A stretch of 64,000 bases of DNA, taken from contig NZ_JAOANW010000005.1 of the NCBI RefSeq assembly GCF_026162365.1, positions 1 through 64,000 on the forward strand, read 5' to 3'. How positions within the stretch are numbered: the stretch's first letter is position 1; the number at the start of each line of letters is the position of its first letter. The notes below the pieces were generated by a model. It did not search any database. It saw only the letters and a list, made by a program, of their open reading frames with translations, and was not told the DNA's origin. Shown here one piece after another: positions 9,078 through 17,399 of the stretch. Source of the DNA: Nitratireductor luteus (lineage in GTDB: Bacteria > Pseudomonadota > Alphaproteobacteria > Rhizobiales > Rhizobiaceae). The translations under genes were made by a program, and so were the position numbers.

Positions 9078-9989
9078 ATGAACCTGACATTTCTTGAAAC
9101 CTTCATCTGGGCGGCGCGCCTCAAGAGCTTCACCCTCACCGCGGAGCGCATGAATGCCACTCAGGCCGCTGTTTCGGCGCGGATTGCCGCGCTGGAGCGG
9201 GAGCTTGGGGTCAAGCTCTTCTACCGCGAGCCGCGCGAGGTAAGGCTTACGCCCGACGGAGTTTCCGCGCTGGAACGTGCTGAAGGCCTGGTGCGAGCGG
9301 CGCACGAACTCATCCGGGACATCGGCGCCCAGGAGAGGCTGCGCGGAACGGTGCGGATCGGCGCCATCGATACGATCTCGCACAGCTGGCTCATCGACCT
9401 CATCAAGAGGTCCAAGACCCTCTATCCGCACATAAACATCGAGCTTACCGCCGACACCAGCCTGCGGCTGACCGACATGCTTCTGGGCAACGAGCTCGAT
9501 GTCGCGTTGATCATGGGCCCGGTGCTGCAGCCCGACGTGATCAATGTCGACCTGTGCACCTACGCATGCAGCTGGACGGCCTCTCCAGATCTGGGCCTAC
9601 ATGATCGTCAGCTCGACGTGGACGACCTCGCCTCCTTTCCGATCATTTCCTTTCCCAAGGGATCGCAGCCGCACGAGGCGCTGCGGCGCTATTTCCACCG
9701 CCACCTGGAAGCCGGCACGGTGCTCTACGCAACCAACTCGCTGGCCACGATCATCCGGATGACGATCGACGGGATCGGCGTGGCGGCCATTCCACCGCCG
9801 GTCATGAGCCGCGAGTTGCGGCGCGGCGAACTCGTTCCTCTCAACGTCCGCCAGCCTTTTCCACCCATGAGCTTTCAGGCGGTCTATGTGGATAGCCCGA
9901 CCTTCCTGCTGCCGGCCGCTGTGGCCAATCTGGCACGAGAGGTGGCGCGGGAATTCTGCAGCCGCAGCGATCCTTCGCAAGCGTGGTGA
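9078..9989 (+). CDS. LysR-family transcriptional regulator
   Basis: A 303-residue LTTR. The winged helix-turn-helix occupies residues 1-60 (FLETFIWAARLKSFTLTAERM, then AAVSARIAALERELGVKLFYR). The LysR-substrate effector domain begins near residue 90 (GTVRIGAIDTISHSWL) and runs to the C-terminus. It lies 104 bp upstream of the amidase gene on the same strand, so it probably regulates the downstream amidase-RraA-TRAP operon. LTTRs usually respond to a pathway intermediate, here plausibly an amide or keto acid. Confidence 0.92.
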   Translation: MNLTFLETFIWAARLKSFTLTAERMNATQAAVSARIAALERELGVKLFYREPREVRLTPDGVSALERAEGLVRAAHELIRDIGAQERLRGTVRIGAIDTISHSWLIDLIKRSKTLYPHINIELTADTSLRLTDMLLGNELDVALIMGPVLQPDVINVDLCTYACSWTASPDLGLHDRQLDVDDLASFPIISFPKGSQPHEALRRYFHRHLEAGTVLYATNSLATIIRMTIDGIGVAAIPPPVMSRELRRGELVPLNVRQPFPPMSFQAVYVDSPTFLLPAAVANLAREVAREFCSRSDPSQAW

Positions 9990-10064
9990 GAGCACGCACA
10001 AAATTTTCTTATGGGAACCGTCAAAAATATTGCGTTGGACATAGGGAGCCGGCGCGAGGGACCT

Positions 10065-10088
10065 TTCCTCGTCCAGGAAGATGAGGAA
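10065..10088 (+). promoter_or_regulatory. inverted repeat before the amidase start
   Basis: TTCCTCGTC (10065-10073) and GATGAGGAA (10080-10088) pair at 8 of 9 positions across a 6-base loop. The right arm contains the GAGG ribosome site of the GTG start at 10094. A hairpin here could mask translation initiation of the amidase operon, or the site could be a regulator operator. Either role is inference. Confidence 0.35.
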
Positions 10089-10093
10089 CCCCC

Positions 10094-10894
10094 GTGAAGA
10101 TTTCTATCGTTCAGATGAACTCCCAGGGAGACAAGGCCGCCAACATCGCCGCGGCCAAGGACCTGGTGGCTGAGGCCGCCAAAGACAATCCCGATCTTAT
10201 CGTGCTGCCGGAATATTGGGCTCTGCTGGGCGACACCTCGGCGGACTTCCACGCCAGCGCCGAGGAATTTCCCGACGGCGAAGCCTATAGCACGATGGCC
10301 GGCCTTGCCCGCGAGCACGGCGTGACGCTGCATGGCGGAAGCATCGTCGAGAAAACCGGCAACAAGTTCCACAACACCACGGTCGTTTTCGCGCCGGACG
10401 GCGGAGAGATCGCCCGCTATCGCAAAATCCATCTCTTCGATGTGGACGTGCCGGGCGGGGTGAGCCACCGGGAGAGCGCGACGATTGCGCCGGGATCGGA
10501 TATCGTCACCTACCAATGCAAGGGCCGCACGGTGGGCTGCGCCATCTGCTACGATATCCGCTTTCCCGAACTCTTCCGCGCCTTGCGCGACCGGGGAGCG
10601 GAGGTAATCGTCCTGCCCGCCGCGTTCACGCTGATGACCGGCAAGGATCATTGGGAGGTGCTCGCCCGCGCAAGGGCGATCGAGACGCAGACGCATTTCG
10701 TCGCCGTCGGCCAGTACGGCCCCCATGCCGGAGGCAGGAAGGCCTGCTTCGGGCACAGTATCGTGATCGACCCTTGGGGCCATGTCTCAGCCCAGGTCGG
10801 CGACCATGTTGGCCACGCCACAGGCGCTCTCAACCATGAATATCGCGACCGCGTGCGCCAGAACGTGCCGGTCCACAACCATCACGTTCTGTGA
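10094..10894 (+). CDS. nitrilase-superfamily carbon-nitrogen hydrolase (amidase)
   Basis: A 266-residue cytosolic C-N hydrolase of the Nit/omega-amidase branch. The Glu-Lys-Cys triad is visible: E40 in VLPEYW, K111 in YRKIHLFD and C152 in GCAICYDIRFPE. The length is normal for the family. The start is GTG at 10094 with GAGG upstream. It is the first structural gene after the LysR regulator and is followed 10 bp later by an RraA-like gene and a TRAP transporter. A role in hydrolysing an imported amide, or the omega-amide of a keto acid, is plausible. Active-site residues indicate a working hydrolase but not its substrate. Confidence 0.9.
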   Translation: MKISIVQMNSQGDKAANIAAAKDLVAEAAKDNPDLIVLPEYWALLGDTSADFHASAEEFPDGEAYSTMAGLAREHGVTLHGGSIVEKTGNKFHNTTVVFAPDGGEIARYRKIHLFDVDVPGGVSHRESATIAPGSDIVTYQCKGRTVGCAICYDIRFPELFRALRDRGAEVIVLPAAFTLMTGKDHWEVLARARAIETQTHFVAVGQYGPHAGGRKACFGHSIVIDPWGHVSAQVGDHVGHATGALNHEYRDRVRQNVPVHNHHVL

Positions 10895-10904
10895 GGCGGC
10901 TCCT

Positions 10905-11582
10905 ATGTTCCAGATCAACCCTTTGCCGCCGCAGGTCCCTTGCTCCACGATCGAGCGCCTGGAGTTGGTCGAGACCGCGACTGTCGGGCACTTCCTGCAC
11001 ACGCAGTTCGCCGACAACTGCCTGCGCGCCGTGCTGCCGGAAAAGCGTATCGCCGGTACCGCCGTGACCCTGCGCATACCCGGCGCGGACTCCACCTTGC
11101 TGCACCATGTCCTGGCGCTCGTTCGCCCGGGCGACTTCCTGGTCATCGACCGGGGCGGCGACACCAAGCACGCCTGCTGGGGCGGGGTGGTCACCAACGC
11201 GGCCAAGCTCGCCGGCGTCGTGGGCGCGGTGATCGATGGACCGGCGACGGATTTCGGCGAAATCCGTCGTTGCGACATGCCGGTCTGGTGCGCCGGTCCC
11301 GCGCCGATCACGACCAAGCTGCTCGGCCTGGAGGGAGCTTTCAACGTGCCCGTGTCGGTGGGCGGCCAGGCTGTGGAGCCGGGAGATGCGGTGCTGGCCG
11401 ACGAGAGCGGCGTTCTGTTCCTGAAGCCGGATCAGTGCCTTGCCGTCGCCGAGCGCGCCATCGCCATGCAGGAACGGGAGATCACCGTGCTGGAAAGACT
11501 GCGCAACGGAGAGAAGCTTCCCGACATCACCGGCGCGAGCGAGAAAGTCGCCGCGGCAATGGAGGCTGTCGCAGCGGAATAG
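10905..11582 (+). CDS. RraA-like / HMG-aldolase-family protein lacking the usual Arg
   Basis: A 225-residue member of the RraA-like fold, which includes 4-hydroxy-4-methyl-2-oxoglutarate aldolase and oxaloacetate decarboxylase as well as the RNase E regulator RraA. The core GGVVTNAAKLAGVVGAVIDG is clear. The next residues, however, are PATD where class II pyruvate aldolases have xxRD, so the catalytic Arg appears to be Thr. A second paralogue in this window (37077-37724) keeps DGAVRD. The ATG at 10905 has GAGG upstream and lies 10 bp after the amidase stop. The function could be an altered lyase or decarboxylase; classical aldolase activity is doubtful. Confidence 0.85.
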   Translation: MFQINPLPPQVPCSTIERLELVETATVGHFLHTQFADNCLRAVLPEKRIAGTAVTLRIPGADSTLLHHVLALVRPGDFLVIDRGGDTKHACWGGVVTNAAKLAGVVGAVIDGPATDFGEIRRCDMPVWCAGPAPITTKLLGLEGAFNVPVSVGGQAVEPGDAVLADESGVLFLKPDQCLAVAERAIAMQEREITVLERLRNGEKLPDITGASEKVAAAMEAVAAE

Positions 11583-11627
11583 CTTTCGGCTGCACCGAAG
11601 GTCTGTAGATAAAAATGGGAGAGTCAG

Positions 11628-12632
11628 ATGAACAGGATGAAATGGTCAACGCTCGCCGTGGTCGCGGCGCTTGCATCGGGCTTCAGCTTCCAGGCCGCCG
11701 CCGACACCTGGCGCATGGCGCATAAGATGCCGGCGGACTCGGTGGAAGGCGTCATCTTCCAGGCTGTGGCAGACCGTATCGCGGAAAAAACGAACGGAAA
11801 GGTCACGGTCCAGGTCTTCCCGAACGAGCAGCTCGGCAAGGACGACGCCATTCTGGAGCAGCTCCAGATGGGAACGGTGCACATCTATCCGGAAGGATCG
11901 TCCTATCTGCAGAAATGGGTGCCCGAGATGCAGTTCGTGAGCGCGCCCTTCCTGTTCGACGACCGGGAGCACTGGTCGCGCTTCATGGCCTCCGATCTCG
12001 TCGAGGGTTGGCACGAGCGGATTGAGACGGAAGCGGGCATCACGGTGATCGGCGACTCGACCGCCATGGTACGCGGACCGTATCGGGTGATGGTGGCGAA
12101 GAAGCCGGTGGAATCGCTTGATGACATCAGTGGCCTGCGGCTGCGTCTGCATCCGGACGAACTCGCAGCCGCGGCGTGGCGCCATCTCGGCGCCGAGGTG
12201 CGCACGCTCGGATGGACCGAGGTCTATGAATCTCTGGGCCGCGGCATCGTCGAGGCGGTCAACAGCCCGATAGCGCTCGTGGAGCCGATGCGCTTCTACG
12301 AAGTCGCCCCTCACGTCATCCGGCACGACGAATATCCGCAGGGCCTGGCTTTCATGGCCAACGCGGCCGCTTGGAACGGCCTCGACGAGGAGACACGTGC
12401 GCAGATCCTTGAGGCTTACGACGAGGTGGCCGCCGAATCGGAGGCGGACACGATGAAGGTCGCCAACGCATCCGTCGAACGCATGAAGGCGGAAGGTGTA
12501 AACTTCTCTAAGGTCGATACGTCTCCCTTCGTCGCGCGCATGATGGAGCTCTATGAGGAGATGGACAGCCGTGGAGAACTGCCGGAAGGCTTCCTGAAGG
12601 CTGTCGCCGAAACGCGCCAGACCGACGGATGA
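11628..12632 (+). CDS. TRAP transporter substrate-binding protein (DctP family)
   Basis: A 334-residue periplasmic binding protein with a signal peptide to about residue 25 (LAVVAALASGFSFQAAA). The DctP features ADRIAEKTNGKVTVQVFPNEQLGKDDAILEQLQMG and GLRLRLHPDE (the arginine-containing ligand strand) are present. A GGAGAG ribosome site precedes the ATG. It overlaps the next gene by 4 bp (ATGA). It delivers an organic acid, probably a carboxylate, to the DctQM membrane complex using a sodium gradient. Co-transcription with the amidase suggests the acid or amide of that pathway. Confidence 0.93.
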   Translation: MNRMKWSTLAVVAALASGFSFQAAADTWRMAHKMPADSVEGVIFQAVADRIAEKTNGKVTVQVFPNEQLGKDDAILEQLQMGTVHIYPEGSSYLQKWVPEMQFVSAPFLFDDREHWSRFMASDLVEGWHERIETEAGITVIGDSTAMVRGPYRVMVAKKPVESLDDISGLRLRLHPDELAAAAWRHLGAEVRTLGWTEVYESLGRGIVEAVNSPIALVEPMRFYEVAPHVIRHDEYPQGLAFMANAAAWNGLDEETRAQILEAYDEVAAESEADTMKVANASVERMKAEGVNFSKVDTSPFVARMMELYEEMDSRGELPEGFLKAVAETRQTDG

Positions 12633-13135
12633 TCGCAAGGGCGCTGGATGCCGGGCTCGGCGTCTGCGAGCGGGTCTTCCTGATCGCAGCGAACGGCCTG
12701 CTGCTGGTGATGTTGGCGATTAATCTCGCCAACATCCTGTCCAGGCTGTTCCTCGACCTCGGCATCATCTGGGTCTTTCCCTGGACGGGGGTGCTCTTCG
12801 TCTGGATGGTGTTTCTCGGCTTCTTCGTCATCTACCGGCGCGGCCAGGACATCTCCATCGACATCCTCGTCCGCAAGTTCGGGCCGAAGCTGCAGGCGGC
12901 CTTCCGCATCCTGGTCGGTCTGATCGTGATCGGGCTTCTTGTGCTGATCCTCTACCAGGCGCCTATCCTGGTGCCGCGCCAGGTGGGCCAGATCGACCTC
13001 GTCGGCATCCAGCGCTATTGGCTGTCGGTGCCCTTCTTCGTCTCCTGCTTTCTGATCGTGCTGCAGTTTCTGCTCGATATCATCGTGAGCGCGCGCGTCC
13101 TCGCGCTCGACGGCCGCCCCGTGGAGGAAACCTGA
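12629..13135 (+). CDS. TRAP transporter small permease (DctQ family)
   Basis: A 168-residue membrane protein with four predicted helices (about 14-36, 48-68, 88-112 and 128-152), the size and topology of DctQ subunits. It contains the conserved FVWMVFLGFFVIYRRGQDISID segment between helices 2 and 3. The start overlaps the DctP stop by 4 bp and the stop is one base before the DctM start, so the three are translationally coupled. The protein stabilises the large permease. Confidence 0.9.
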   Translation: MIARALDAGLGVCERVFLIAANGLLLVMLAINLANILSRLFLDLGIIWVFPWTGVLFVWMVFLGFFVIYRRGQDISIDILVRKFGPKLQAAFRILVGLIVIGLLVLILYQAPILVPRQVGQIDLVGIQRYWLSVPFFVSCFLIVLQFLLDIIVSARVLALDGRPVEET

Positions 13136-13136
13136 C

Positions 13137-14423
13137 ATGGTTGCCGCAGGCTTGTTCGCCACCTTCGTCCTGCTCATCGCCATTCGGGTACCGATCACCG
13201 CTGCGATCGGCGTCGCTGTGGCGGGCGCCCTCATCGTCTCGGGCTTCACAGGAAATCTCTGGATCATCCCGATGAAGGTGCTCGAGGCTGTCAGCAACAC
13301 CTCGCTTCTGGCCATTCCTTTTTTCATTCTGGCCGGCAATCTCATGAACGCCGTCGGAATGACGGAACGCATCTTCAACTTTGCCAATGCGCTAGTCGGT
13401 CATTTCCGCGCCGGCTTGGCACAGGTAAATGTTCTGGCCTCGGTGATGCTTGCCGGAGGGACCGGCGCGGCGGTGGCAGATATTGCGGGCCTCGGCGCCG
13501 TTGAGATCAAGGCGATGCGTGAGCGCGGCTACAAACCCGCCTTCGCCGCCGCCATCACCACAGTCTCCGCCATCGTGGCGCCATTCATTCCGCCCTCGGT
13601 TCCGCTCGTCGTCTACGCTTTCCTCTCCAACGTCTCCGTTGCGCGCATGTTTCTCGCAGGCATCATGCCGGCCTTCCTCGTCGCCATCGCACTTATGATC
13701 TTCAATCGGCTGCTGGCGATACGGAACGATTTCCCGCAGCAGCCGCGCGCCTCGCTGGCCGAGATCTGGCGTCACGCGCTGACGGGTGCGGCGGCTCTGA
13801 TCGCCCCGGCCATCATCATGGTCGGTATCCTCACCGGCACGACCACCGCCTCCGAGGCGGGCGTGCTTGCCTGCGCCTATATCCTTCTGCTCGGCTGCCT
13901 GTTCAGGACGTTGACCTGGGAAGCACTGGTCAAGGCGACGACCGAGACCATGCTGATCACCTCGATGATCATGATCATCATCGGCTTTGCCAGCAGCATG
14001 GGCTGGCTACTGGCGATCGAGCAGGTGCCCCAGGGTCTTGCCGCCGCGATTCCCGAACTCGTGGAGAACACCTTCTTCTTCCTGCTGGTGGTCATGCTTG
14101 GCTTGCTGATCATCGGCTGCTTCATCGATGGGGTGACGATCAAGCTCTTGCTCGTGCCGATTCTGCTGCCGCTTGTCGATTCCTACGGCATCGATCGCGT
14201 CCATTTCGGTATCGTGCTGGAGATGTCGATCATCCTTGGCATCGCCACCCCGCCGCTTGGCATCGGGCTCTATATCGTCTCGCGCATAGCCGCCGTGCCG
14301 GTCGAAGACGTGGTGCGCTCGGTGATTCCTTATTTCCTGCCGCTGACGATCGTCCTCATCCTGCTCGCCGCCTTCCCGCAGATCAGCCTCTGGCTGCCGG
14401 ATCTCGTCATGGGCCCGCAATAG
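13137..14423 (+). CDS. TRAP transporter large permease (DctM family)
   Basis: A 428-residue protein with about 12 hydrophobic segments. DctM hallmarks are LAIPFFILAGNLMNAVGMTERI, the GGTGAAVADIAGLGAVEIKAM loop, PFIPPSVPLVVY and the C-terminal ATPPLGIGLYI. It is the ion-coupled channel of the system encoded with the two preceding genes. It ends the operon; the second copy of the 44-bp repeat begins 7 bp after its stop. No terminator hairpin is obvious after it. Confidence 0.93.
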   Translation: MVAAGLFATFVLLIAIRVPITAAIGVAVAGALIVSGFTGNLWIIPMKVLEAVSNTSLLAIPFFILAGNLMNAVGMTERIFNFANALVGHFRAGLAQVNVLASVMLAGGTGAAVADIAGLGAVEIKAMRERGYKPAFAAAITTVSAIVAPFIPPSVPLVVYAFLSNVSVARMFLAGIMPAFLVAIALMIFNRLLAIRNDFPQQPRASLAEIWRHALTGAAALIAPAIIMVGILTGTTTASEAGVLACAYILLLGCLFRTLTWEALVKATTETMLITSMIMIIIGFASSMGWLLAIEQVPQGLAAAIPELVENTFFFLLVVMLGLLIIGCFIDGVTIKLLLVPILLPLVDSYGIDRVHFGIVLEMSIILGIATPPLGIGLYIVSRIAAVPVEDVVRSVIPYFLPLTIVLILLAAFPQISLWLPDLVMGPQ

Positions 14424-14429
14424 TGTTGA

Positions 14430-14473
14430 AGCGCATTCACCAATACGGTGCAACGACTGAATTTGCGTACTGA
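14430..14473 (+). repeat. 44-bp imperfect direct repeat, copy 2
   Basis: This is the partner of 8648-8691, matching at 39 of 44 positions. It begins 7 bases after the DctM stop and lies 44 bases before an orphan tRNA 3' end. This position supports the idea that the LysR-amidase-RraA-TRAP block moved as a unit or that this is a preferred insertion locus. Confidence 0.75.
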
Positions 14474-14517
14474 GGTGCATCAGCTGTCTCGCTGCTGCAG
14501 TGCTGCAGTGACGCTTA

Positions 14518-14544
14518 CAGGTTCAAATCCTGCCCCCGCAACCA
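14518..14544 (+). other. orphan 3' end of initiator tRNA (tRNA-fMet), attachment-site-like
   Basis: These 27 bases read as the T-stem-loop GGTTCAAATCC followed by TGCCCCCGCAACCA, the 3' acceptor strand and CCA end of a bacterial initiator tRNA. The initiator 5' strand CGCGGGG would pair with it. The sequence upstream does not fold into the rest of a tRNA, so the gene is absent and only the tail is present. Integrases commonly recombine into tRNA 3' ends and leave such a duplicated tail at the far end of the island. No integrase gene is visible in the window. Confidence 0.65.
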
Positions 14545-15080
14545 CTCTAGAGCACGCCAGACCACTCTATTCTACGATCCTCTACGACACGCTATCCCCT
14601 TGAATCGGTAGGTTCAAATCAGGTTTGGACCGTTTCTAGGCAGCCGCCGACCGACCTCTTGCGTGACCCGGGTGATGGTAGCTCCTCCAAAAAACGAGAA
14701 CGCCTGACCGCCTCCGCTTTTTCGCCCGGGCTGACGGCAGCTTTGCGCCCCCATAACGGTCGTTTGACGACGTCACACGAAACCACGAAAGCAGCCACCA
14801 ATTTGCTCATGGACCAAGTACCATCTATTGATGATTGGTTCTAGCGGTGGGCCGGGCTAGGCATGAAGGGTGCAACCTCGGCTGCGGCCACCGCCAGCAT
14901 CACCGTATGGAGGGACGCTATGGGGACACTGCCATCCACTCGACTGCCCGAGGGCGATATCCGTATCGCGCTGCGCGACACGGCCTCCTTGCGGGGCGCG
15001 AAGCTCAAGGATTGATGACGGAAGGCACGGGGCGAACCTGCGCTTGCCGCAAGGGCCGGCATCTTCTTGAAAGCTCTGGG
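14545..15080. other. intergenic stretch with no confident gene
   Basis: About 535 bases after the tRNA tail hold no recognised gene. A 50-codon frame at 14863-15015 (+) starting MKGATSAAATASITVWRDAM and ending RGAKLKD is open, but I cannot match it to a family. A second short T-loop-like string (GGTTCAAATC) occurs near 14612 without an acceptor stem. The composition is consistent with island-edge debris. Confidence 0.4.
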
Positions 15081-15470
15081 CTAGCGGTCCCCCGGCTCAG
15101 GATTTCCTAACGCGCGCATGGCCGGTATGCCGGCGATAACCGCAATAAGCACCAATCCCGTAGCGAAAAGTACAGGCAGGGTAAGACCCACATGGTCAAA
15201 CGCCCAGCCCGTACCCAGTGCACCGAGCGCCGGGCTGCCGCGCGAGATCAGACCATGCACGCTGAGCGTTCTCCCGCGCATGGAATCGGGCGCCCGCAAC
15301 TGCACGAATGTCTGCGTCCCGATCACGCTACGGTCACGAAGAACCCGATAACGAGCGCCAATGCGGTGTCGAGCATTGCGGAACCGCTGGCAACGAGCGC
15401 TGCCAGCGCCGCAGCCCCGAGCGCCCATTACGAGCTGCCCCGGCGATCATCTCTGCCTGAATACTGATCG
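15081..15470 (-). pseudogene. MFS transporter remnant (C-terminal part, frameshifted)
   Basis: The minus strand encodes IGTQTFVQLRAPDSMRGR, then LISRGSPALGALGTGWAFD and two hydrophobic segments ending at a stop at 15081. This is the final third of a major facilitator of the MFS_3/enterobactin-exporter type. Upstream of about 15345 the homologous membrane segment continues in a different frame, so at least one frameshift is present, and the N-terminal half is missing. It is non-functional. It lies between the tRNA tail and the first Tct operon. Confidence 0.7.
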
Positions 15471-15884
15471 CCCCGACGCCACGAACAGGCGAATGCCGCT
15501 GATTTCGGATCCCGCTCTACGCCCCATTTCTGCATAAGGTTAGCCTTTGGGCAACGATATCGCGATCAGAATGACCGCTAACAATCAGTTGGTCTGGAAT
15601 TCTCAAAAAAGCCTCGCCTCAGAACAATGATCACGTCTTGTCGATATATGTTAACCAACTCTTATTAAACCGTTTTTTACACATGAGATCGATGCGGATT
15701 CTACAGCGGAGTAGGAACAAGCGCCGATTCAGCTTGTACCGGCTGCGCGACGATGGCGAACGATCCGGGACATTCGAGGTTCTCCAACCCCGCCGTTTCT
15801 CAGCGCATTTGTTCGCACTCTGGCCGACGTCGATCCGACGCAGGTCCCGGAGAGCCCGTCGTTCTGGCGGGGCAGCCGCATTCG
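15471..15884. other. intergenic stretch with no recognisable gene
   Basis: About 414 bases between the MFS remnant and the end of the Tct operon. AT-rich sequence around 15600-15680 could be regulatory. Open frames on both strands (for example near 15631-15888, minus) resemble nothing I know and are compositionally like shadows. Confidence 0.4.
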
Positions 15885-17399
15885 TCAAGGCTTCTCAGGT
15901 TGCGAGCGTTCCTCCGACCGTTTGCGCGGTCCCAGCCAAACATAGAGCAGGCAAGCGGTTGCGATCAAAGCGGCCGCACTGACGGGCCGGGTGATGAAGA
16001 CGCTGAAATCCATGTCGCTGACAGTGAGGGCGTTCCGCAGGTTCTTTTCGAGAATCGGCCCCAGCACGATGCCCAGAACGGCGGGCGCGGTCGGAAAGTC
16101 CAGGCGCACCATCAGATAGCCAATCAAACCGAAGACCAGCACCAGCCGCACGTCAAAGGCGCTATTGCTGATCGAGAAGGCGCCAATCGCAGCCATCATA
16201 CAGATTGTCGGAACAAGAACACCCGGGGGAATTTGCAGAACCTTCGCAGCTACCTTCCGGGCACTCAGCCCGACAGCGACCATGAGTATATTCGATAGAA
16301 AGAGAAGCAGCAGGATAGAGACAAAGAGCGAACCGTTCTGCTGGATAAGAAATGGCCCGACATGGACTCCCTGAATCATGAGAGCGCCAATCAGGATCGC
16401 CGTCACCGGATCGCCAGGGATGCCGAGCGTTAGCAAGGGGACCATGGCGCCGCCGGTGACCGCGTTGTTCGAGACCTCGCAGGCGATCACCCCCTTGACT
16501 TCGCCCTGCCCGAACTTGTCGCCAGGCTTTGCGGCGCGCAAAGCATCGCTATAGCTGATCCACGAGGCGATGGCCGGCCCAGTCCCTGGCAGTACGCCGA
16601 TCAGGCTGCCGATCACGGCCGATTTGAAGGTCAGCCAGCGGTACCGCCACAGATCCCGCAGCACCGCAAGCTGAGACGCCATCTTCTGCGTCGGAAGCAC
16701 GATTTGATCCTGAACGTCCTTCTTGGAAAGCAGCAACATCTGCGAGATCGCGAACAGGCCGATCAGCGCGGTGGTCTGCGGGATGCCACCCATCAGGTTC
16801 GGTTCGCCAAACATAAAGCGCCCGACGCCGCTCACCGGATCGATCCCGACCGTGCTGACGAGAATGCCGAACAGCGCCGCAGAAAGACCCTTGACCAAGG
16901 AGCCCCGCGATATCCCCGCGACACAGACCATTCCTACCAGTGCGAAGGAGAAATACTCGACTGAGGTAAACGTCAAGGCGAAACGCGCCAACAATGGTGC
17001 GATCGTCATCAGGAGGAGGAGCGAGAACAGACCACCGATGAAAGATCCCCATATGGCCGTCGAAAGCGCCCGGTCTCCCTCCCCGGCCCGGGCCATGGCG
17101 AAGCCGTCCAGCGCGGTGGCGGCTGAACTCGGCGCGCCAGGCGTATTGATGAGGATCGCGGGGACGGAGCCTGCGAAGTAACCCGCGCAGTAGATGCCCA
17201 TCAAGAGCGCCATCGAGGAAGTCGGCCCCATGGCATAGGTCACCGGCAGGAACAGGGCGATGGCGGCCGGTGCGGTCAGGCCGGGCGCGGCCCCGAATAT
17301 CATTCCGATGACAACGCCGACAAGCAGGAAGAGGATAATCGACGGGTGGGCGACCAGTGCAGCGCCCTGCAGGATATCGGAAAACGCGATCAGATCCAT
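15885..17399 (-). CDS. tctA: tripartite tricarboxylate transporter, large permease (TctA family)
   Basis: A 504-residue membrane protein with about 12 hydrophobic segments. It has the TctA signatures GAAPGLTAPAAIALFLPVTY near the N-terminus, YCAGYFAGSVPAILINTPGAPS, GVLPGTGPAIASWISY, VSNNAVTGGAMVPLLTLGIPGDP and a TAPAVLGIVLGPILEKNLR end. It overlaps the TctB gene by 10 bp. It is the last gene of a TctC-TctB-TctA operon and forms the ion-coupled channel for a carboxylate. The substrate is unknown. The neighbouring alpha/beta hydrolase and NicC-like monooxygenase suggest an aromatic or pyridine carboxylate. Confidence 0.94.
   Translation of the reverse strand: MDLIAFSDILQGAALVAHPSIILFLLVGVVIGMIFGAAPGLTAPAAIALFLPVTYAMGPTSSMALLMGIYCAGYFAGSVPAILINTPGAPSSAATALDGFAMARAGEGDRALSTAIWGSFIGGLFSLLLLMTIAPLLARFALTFTSVEYFSFALVGMVCVAGISRGSLVKGLSAALFGILVSTVGIDPVSGVGRFMFGEPNLMGGIPQTTALIGLFAISQMLLLSKKDVQDQIVLPTQKMASQLAVLRDLWRYRWLTFKSAVIGSLIGVLPGTGPAIASWISYSDALRAAKPGDKFGQGEVKGVIACEVSNNAVTGGAMVPLLTLGIPGDPVTAILIGALMIQGVHVGPFLIQQNGSLFVSILLLLFLSNILMVAVGLSARKVAAKVLQIPPGVLVPTICMMAAIGAFSISNSAFDVRLVLVFGLIGYLMVRLDFPTAPAVLGIVLGPILEKNLRNALTVSDMDFSVFITRPVSAAALIATACLLYVWLGPRKRSEERSQPEKP

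Noticed and set aside
11646-12638. 330-codon minus-strand frame opposite the TRAP binding protein
   Set aside because: It covers a gene with a signal peptide and DctP motifs; composition is typical of an antisense shadow.
14600-14625. Second tRNA T-loop-like string GGTTCAAATC
   Set aside because: No acceptor stem, no CCA and no pairing T-stem follow; probably chance or a degraded copy.
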